DNA of 64,000 nt from Nymphalis io (Eukaryota > Arthropoda > Insecta > Lepidoptera > Nymphalidae), in the NCBI RefSeq assembly GCF_905147045.1, contig NC_065891.1, positions 13,525,001 to 13,589,000 of the forward strand. Reading direction: 5' to 3'. Positions within the stretch are counted from its first letter, which is position 1. Every line of letters starts with the position of its first letter. Under the pieces are notes generated by a model. That model was not told the DNA's origin. It ran no database searches and saw only the letters and a program-made list of their open reading frames with translations. The position numbers were made by a program, and so were the translations under genes. Below, in pieces: positions 59,569-64,000 of the stretch.

Positions 59569-59798
59569 CTAAAATTTAAACAAAAAAAATAAATTTTAAT
59601 CGTAATAAATATTTGATGAACGTGAGAATATACGATGCACCAATCAATCTAATAACGAAATTTAATTTACAGTTTATCCAGATCGCGACGCGAGTACAGC
59701 AGATATTATACTACAAAAATGTGTGCGATAACAATCTACACGTAACCTATTTCTTCACTACCGGTCGGCAAGTCTAGCAATTAACAAAATATACTTAC

Positions 59799-59892
59799 AA
59801 AGGCAACGAAACTATCCGGATATGCGTAAACCCATTTCGAACATGACTATGATGAATTTGAGTTGCAGAACGTATTGTTTTGATATTTACAT
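59799..59892 (-). pseudogene. SLC22 pseudogene, first exon found
   Basis: Acceptor GATTTCAG, then CKYQNNTF, an in-frame TAG at 59847-59849, SCSKWVYAYPDSFVAF and a consensus donor GTAAGT. This is the end of the large extracellular loop of SLC22 proteins, with its conserved Cys and WVY. Confidence 0.8.
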
Positions 59893-59952
59893 CTGAAATC
59901 AGTAACAATATTACATAGTGTAGATATTTAATACATTCTTCCAACCCAGATG

Positions 59953-60007
59953 GGTTACCACAAACAACTTGGTAGTTGTTTGTCCTAACCTGGTGGTCCA
60001 GGTAACC
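59953..60007. repeat. paired hairpins with identical TGGT loops
   Basis: ACAAACAACT (59960-59969), loop TGGT, AGTTGTTTGT (59974-59983); then ACCTGG (59988-59993), loop TGGT, CCAGGT (59998-60003). GGTTACC (59953-59959) also pairs with GGTAACC (60001-60007) around both. Function unknown. Confidence 0.9.
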
Positions 60008-60042
60008 ACTTCAAAAGCAATTCACGATATTCTTAATACTAT

Positions 60043-60180
60043 AAACTGAAATTCTGCCACGTGTGTATTCCACCAACCCGCATTGGAGCAGCGTGGTGAA
60101 ATAAACTCCAAAAACCTTCTTCTCAAAAAGGGAGAAAAGGCCTTAGCCCAGCAGTAGGACATTCACGGGCGGTTTCTGTT
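60043..60180 (+). mobile_element. SINE family A, 3' half
   Basis: 'actgaaattctgccacgtgt' through 'ttagcccagcagtaggac' and 'ttcacgggcggtttctgtt'; 5' truncated. Confidence 0.72.
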
Positions 60181-60539
60181 AATACTATACAGCTTACATA
60201 GAAAGAAAAGTTAAGCATATTAGCATTATAAGAAACTTCTTTAGCAGCAAAAATATAATTGAAACTGTACATATAATTAGTCGTATACGAAAAAAATTAG
60301 TAAAAGTATAACTTGTACATAGTACCGTTGAAATATATTATATTTGACCAAAACATCGTCTAAATCGACTTTCCTCTCAATAATCTTTCACAAACAAATG
60401 ATGCACGAACATTTGTTTGATTAGCGTACAAAATAAAAATCAGATTTAAGAAGCATTTTAAAATGATAAGAATTATGAGGGTGCTTAGCAAAAATATATC
60501 TGATAACGAAATAGGGATGTGAAAACTTGTTTAATTTAA
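60181..60539. other. no gene recognised
   Basis: AT-rich spacer. The missing N-terminal SLC22 exon was looked for here and not found. Confidence 0.4.
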
Positions 60540-60790
60540 GACGGGCCGGTTGGCGTGGTTGGTACTTGCCTTTCACGCAAGGTTGTGTATTCGATTCCCA
60601 CCCAGGACCAACATTTGTGGGCATGAACATGTCTGTTTGTCCTGACTCTGGGTGTAATTATCTATTTAAGTATGTATTTACAAAAGAAAAGTAGTATATG
60701 CAGTATATCAGTTGTCTGGTTTCCATAGCACAAGCTCTGCTTAATTTGGGAACAAATAGCCGTGTGTGAATAATGTGCTGGGATATTTTT
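60540..60790 (+). mobile_element. SINE family D, full length
   Basis: Head 'gggccggttggcgtggttgg', B box-like 'gtattcgattccc', body 'tgggtgtaattatctattta' and 'tggtttccatagcacaagct', ending 'gtgctgggatattttttt'. Distinct head from families A and C. Confidence 0.75.
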
Positions 60791-61442
60791 TTAAAAAAGA
60801 AATTAAAAAATATATATATATCTGGAAATACAGTGTTCTTCAAATGTCGAACGTTTGGCACCAAATAATTTATTAATTAAGTATTGAAATCTTAATCATT
60901 TCATTATTTCAAAGTTTGTAGAACCTTGCAATAAGCTAGTTTAATAATATCTACAAATTACAGAGTAAAAAAAATACTTTTAATAATCAACTAGTAACTG
61001 GCAACTGGTTTCAAATTATTGGTAAGATTTCACTGATACAGTATGTATGAGGTTGCTTACCTGCTTACAATATTGGCATTACTAAGATTCAAAAATAATA
61101 ACTCATTCGACATTATATTACGATATAGTAATGAATAAACGTAACTCAAATGTTAATGATATTTTTTATCAATGTATCCTTTAAAACTCGATAACATTAT
61201 CACTTTTCAAGGAACACGTCAAAACAAAAGAACTTTTTAATATACATAGTAATTACTTGAGAAATAGGTACAGAAGTTGATCAAAGCAGAATTCAATTTG
61301 CCTTTGCTTACAGGTATTACTTAATTAAATTGCCTAAATGTCGATAACGAATTAATTTTAAGCGCTACCTGCGTATTGCCTTGCTATGTTCAATAGCACA
61401 CATTGCATACATTAATTTGAAGTGACTGTTCACGCAATTCAC
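60791..61442. other. no gene recognised
   Basis: AT-rich spacer. Confidence 0.4.
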
Positions 61443-61561
61443 TCAAGGTGGCTGGCAGCGGTTGGAGATTAAGAGCTGAAAATCGAACTCAGTGGCGTGC
61501 CATTGGAGAGACCTATGTCCAGCAGTGGACGCGAAAAGGGTGATGATGTTGATGATGATGA
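61443..61561 (+). mobile_element. RTE-like LINE, strongly 5'-truncated
   Basis: Reads KVAGSGW, AENRTQWRAIGETYVQQWTR, KG, stop, then (GATGATGTT)n. Nearly identical to the end of 54763-55022. Confidence 0.85.
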
Positions 61562-61566
61562 ATTTG

Positions 61567-61640
61567 AAGTATTGCATTTTAGCGGTAGAATGATTGATGA
61601 TGGTACCTTCCCACGTGTTCCTCAATAGAGCCCACTGTTT
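61567..61640 (-). mobile_element. family B, 5' part after an RTE LINE
   Basis: 'gtattgcattttagcggtag' and 'gatggtaccttccca' are reversed family B; the LINE's GAT tail abuts it. Confidence 0.55.
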
Positions 61641-61679
61641 TTTTGAATAAAAGTTAATATACAATCGATAATAGGATTT

Positions 61680-61980
61680 AGAAGCCGAGATGGCCCAGTG
61701 GTAAGAACGCGTGAATCTTAACCGATGGGAATCAAACCCGGGCAAGCACCACTGAATTTTCATGTGCTTAATTTGTGTTTATATTCATCTCATGCTTGAC
61801 GGTGAAGGAAAACATCGCGAAGAAACCTGCGTGTGTCTAATTTCATTGAAATTCTGCCACATGTGTATTCCACCAACCAGCATTGGATCAGCGAGGTGGA
61901 ATAAGCTCTAAGCCTTCTTCTCAAAAAGGGAGAGGAGGCCTTAGCCCAGCAGTGGGACAATCACAGGCTGTTACTATTAT
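61680..61980 (+). mobile_element. SINE family A, full length
   Basis: From 'gaagccgagatggcccagtg' to 'caggctgttact'. A short deletion lies in the head between 'accgatg' and 'ggaatcaaaccc'. No clear TSD. Confidence 0.85.
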
Positions 61981-62276
61981 ACGATTTCATATAAAATAAT
62001 TATTTGTTAATGTATAAGTGACTACTACGAAACACTATAATGCAATACGCAGTTATTAAAAGATTATTTTTTTATCACTAAGCAAATACTGTTATCGAAG
62101 GTAAGCCCACAATGAAAAAGCCGTTTGCAATTTTAGAAAAAACTTTATTTTTTATTTTTTCTTTGATAATTTATGTTATCATATATTTAGTTGCAGTTTT
62201 ACCATTGAGACTTAGAATAAGGTAGACACGAATGGTCATACTGGTATGATGGTTTATTATCTATCGTATTATATGT
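61981..62276. other. no gene recognised
   Basis: AT-rich spacer. Confidence 0.4.
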
Positions 62277-62570
62277 TGACTGCCTCATTGGTCTAGATGG
62301 AAATCCTAGGTTCAAATTTCGAGTCGGCTCAATAAAAAAATATTGGGGTTTTCTGTTGACAAATCCTCAGTAGCAGCCAGGAGTCTGGAAGTTACCAGTT
62401 TTGACTTCATACCTCGAAAATAATATAAAGCCGTTGGTCCTACGCCTGAACTTCGAACTATGTCAGCCTTTTCACCCAATAGAATTATGAGAATGGAGGG
62501 ATAAAAAGTGCACTTGTATGTACGCACACATGTCGACTATAATATGACCCACGCACGTGCCTAGCCTAGG
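62277..62570 (+). mobile_element. SINE family C, old copy with deleted head
   Basis: Starts 'ttgactgcctcattggtcta' then jumps to 'aatcctaggttcaaattt'. The body (cctcagtagcagccaggagt, aaagccgttggtcctacgcc) is diverged and the (ATT)n tail is lost. Confidence 0.7.
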
Positions 62571-64000
62571 TTACTACTACTAGACTAGTTAGTTATCATC
62601 ATCATTATAAGTAATACATTTTTTATCGTCAGAAATAACCATTTATCCCTCATATATCTTTTCATGGTGAGAAAATATATTTATAATAAAACGTAGATTA
62701 TGGATGTACTATTGTTTAATGTGAGTTGTGCAATTATTACGATATTAACGCGATTTGAAATATTAGTTCGATTACTTTTAACCATTAGAATAATAAAATT
62801 GAATATTAATATAATAGATTTATACATATTGTATATATCATGCAGTAATTTATTATAATTTAAATAACGATATAAATCGTACAAATAAATTTAATCACTG
62901 TCGAGAACCATTTGTCCCTTCATTAAGGGTCTCAGAGGGTTTGGAAAAAAAGTCTTGATTTCCCCAGGGGTTTGGCCTATTGTATCAATGGTAGATCAGT
63001 CTACAGTTGCACCATAATAATTTGAAAAACCGGAAATAAAACAATGTTATCTGTTAAAGAAGTTTATTAAAAAGAGGTTTTACCGGCGGTAAGTAAAATA
63101 TAATAAATCCGTTTTAGTGAGTCACGTTTTTCTAATCCCAAAAAAGTACCATATTAAAACTTTATTTAATAAAACTGAAAATTTTTCCTCGAAATTTAGC
63201 CTTATAGCTTAAACTGTGCGTTGCTAATAATAAGTCATTGCCGCTTATACATAATATATTATATTATTTATACTCTTGAAACCTTTCATAATATTTATAT
63301 ATATGTTAACTGTAATATTATTTTCGCTGGTGAATACACACATTGTCGAAATGAATTTGTATGGCTTCGTTTATGATTTAAAAGGCACGTATGTTCGGCT
63401 GGTGGTCGTTTCATAAAAACGGCAGTTTTATTAACATTTTTTTACGCTAGTTTTATAATATTTTATTTTTTAAACAAACGAACTTGATTTATTAAATTCA
63501 ACGGCTTTTTATTTGCGTTTAGTTATACGAAAGAAAATTTTGAGAGAGTACCGTTGAGAAAGCCTCGGAACCCACTCCTCATTTTCTATTTATTGATTTG
63601 TATTTGACATCTACGTGGATATATATGTACACATTGAGTTTTAAGACAAATGATTGGTATCAAATAATTGGACTAAGTAACCTAAAGTTAAAAAAAAGTC
63701 TACGGAAACTTAATAAAAAATATAAAAAGTATACAAACATTACAAGTAAAAATAAAATAAATAAATATGTTTATCTTTGAGAGCGGAACGTTCGAAAACA
63801 TTATTTATTATGAAATAAAAATTGATAATGATATCACACAATAGAAAACAAAATAAGACCAGCAATATTCTAAGCAGTTAAGCCAACAACTTATAGTCTT
63901 AATTATATTTGATCCAACTACTTTGAACCAACGATATACCTTAATCGGGTACCAGAAGTTTATGCAGTCTATGGTTACCATTGAAAGGGAAGCACTTTAA
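62571..64000. other. no gene recognised
   Basis: AT-rich to the window end. A GC-richer patch at 62900-63010 is not identified; the frame at 63598-63780 is Lys-rich noise. Confidence 0.4.

Larger units (their letters stand above)
54379..59892 (-). pseudogene. decayed SLC22-type (organic cation/carnitine transporter-like) MFS gene
   Basis: SLC22 proteins are 12-helix plasma-membrane carriers of organic ions. Five exons are recognisable in order on the minus strand: 59799-59892, 59468-59568, 57468-58401, 57213-57395 and 54379-54570. Diagnostic motifs are QEWKRTLVGT, NWRWFLRAIYS, LDESPRWL, a shifted SELFPTYTR...SSLGRIG, and YWSGLP with LPDTVRQAEALG. The N-terminal exon with the first helix was not found. 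Lesions: TAG at 59847-59849; a TAA and lost donor after 59468; a SINE in the third exon; TAG at 57677-57679 where Trp is expected; -1 shifts near 57624 and 57520; lost acceptor (CCG for CAG) at 57396-57398; TGA at 57385-57387; a +1 shift near 57318. The splice sites GTAAG (57463-57467) and CAG (54571-54573) survive. With this many independent lesions a functional product is not plausible. Confidence 0.9.

Noticed and set aside
59892..64000. N-terminal exon of the SLC22 pseudogene
   Set aside because: Scanned on the minus strand for the expected first helix and cysteine-rich loop; nothing convincing, so it is deleted, too decayed or outside the window.
1..64000. CRISPR arrays, operons or prokaryotic regulatory sites
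   Set aside because: Sequence is a eukaryotic (lepidopteran-like) genome; repeated units are dispersed SINEs, not regularly spaced arrays.

Overview
The window is AT-rich, intron/intergenic-like DNA from an insect, almost certainly a lepidopteran and probably a nymphalid-type butterfly. The reasons are the dense tRNA-derived SINEs, 5'-truncated non-LTR retrotransposon ends and Helitron-like fragments of kinds common in moths and butterflies, and degraded insect-like coding remnants. No intact multi-exon protein gene is visible. The only gene that looks fully functional is a tRNA-Asp(GUC) at 56765-56836 (+).

Two host-derived pseudogenes are the main genic content. (1) 50508-51178 (-) is an intronless, frameshifted copy of endosulfine (ENSA/ARPP-19 family) with a 3' A-run, i.e. 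a processed retropseudogene. (2) 54379-59892 (-) holds five recognisable exons of an SLC22-type (organic cation/carnitine transporter-like) major facilitator gene. It carries three in-frame stops, three frameshifts, a lost donor, a lost acceptor and a SINE inserted in an exon with a 12-bp target-site duplication. Its N-terminal exon was not found. The tRNA-Asp gene lies in its last intron on the opposite strand.

Repeats make up most of what can be named. Family A is a tRNA-derived SINE of about 300 bp (head with A and B boxes, 3' end near 'caggctgttac', several copies with clear TSDs), with about 11 near-complete copies and many fragments. Family B is a SINE-like element of about 300 bp ending in poly(A), whose 3' segment resembles the 3' end of a Jockey-like LINE in this same window. 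Family C is a tRNA-derived SINE of about 330 bp ending in (ATT)n. Family D is a rarer SINE with a different tRNA-like head. Families E, F and G are unnamed dispersed repeats. LINE remnants include RTE-like C-termini (31.9-32.9, 52.2, 54.8 and 61.4 kb), Jockey-like segments (30.4-31.2, 31.7-31.9, 32.95-33.15, 46.5 kb), an R1-like C-terminus (9.0 kb) and two other non-LTR C-termini (0.2 and 7.0 kb).

Layout: 0-12 kb is mostly unannotatable AT-rich DNA with scattered repeats. 12-30 kb is SINE-rich. 30.3-33.8 kb is a nested retroelement graveyard. 34.5-34.7 kb holds a small GC-rich, strongly self-complementary segment. 36-50 kb is repeat-rich with a few weak coding-like or promoter-like signals. 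50-60 kb holds the two pseudogenes and the tRNA. 60-64 kb is again SINE/LINE debris and AT-rich sequence. No CRISPR, operon or other bacterial feature is present. I did not find a convincing new multi-gene system; the most notable items are the decayed transporter gene, the endosulfine retrocopy, the nested and chimeric retroelements and the structured GC-rich element near 34.6 kb.
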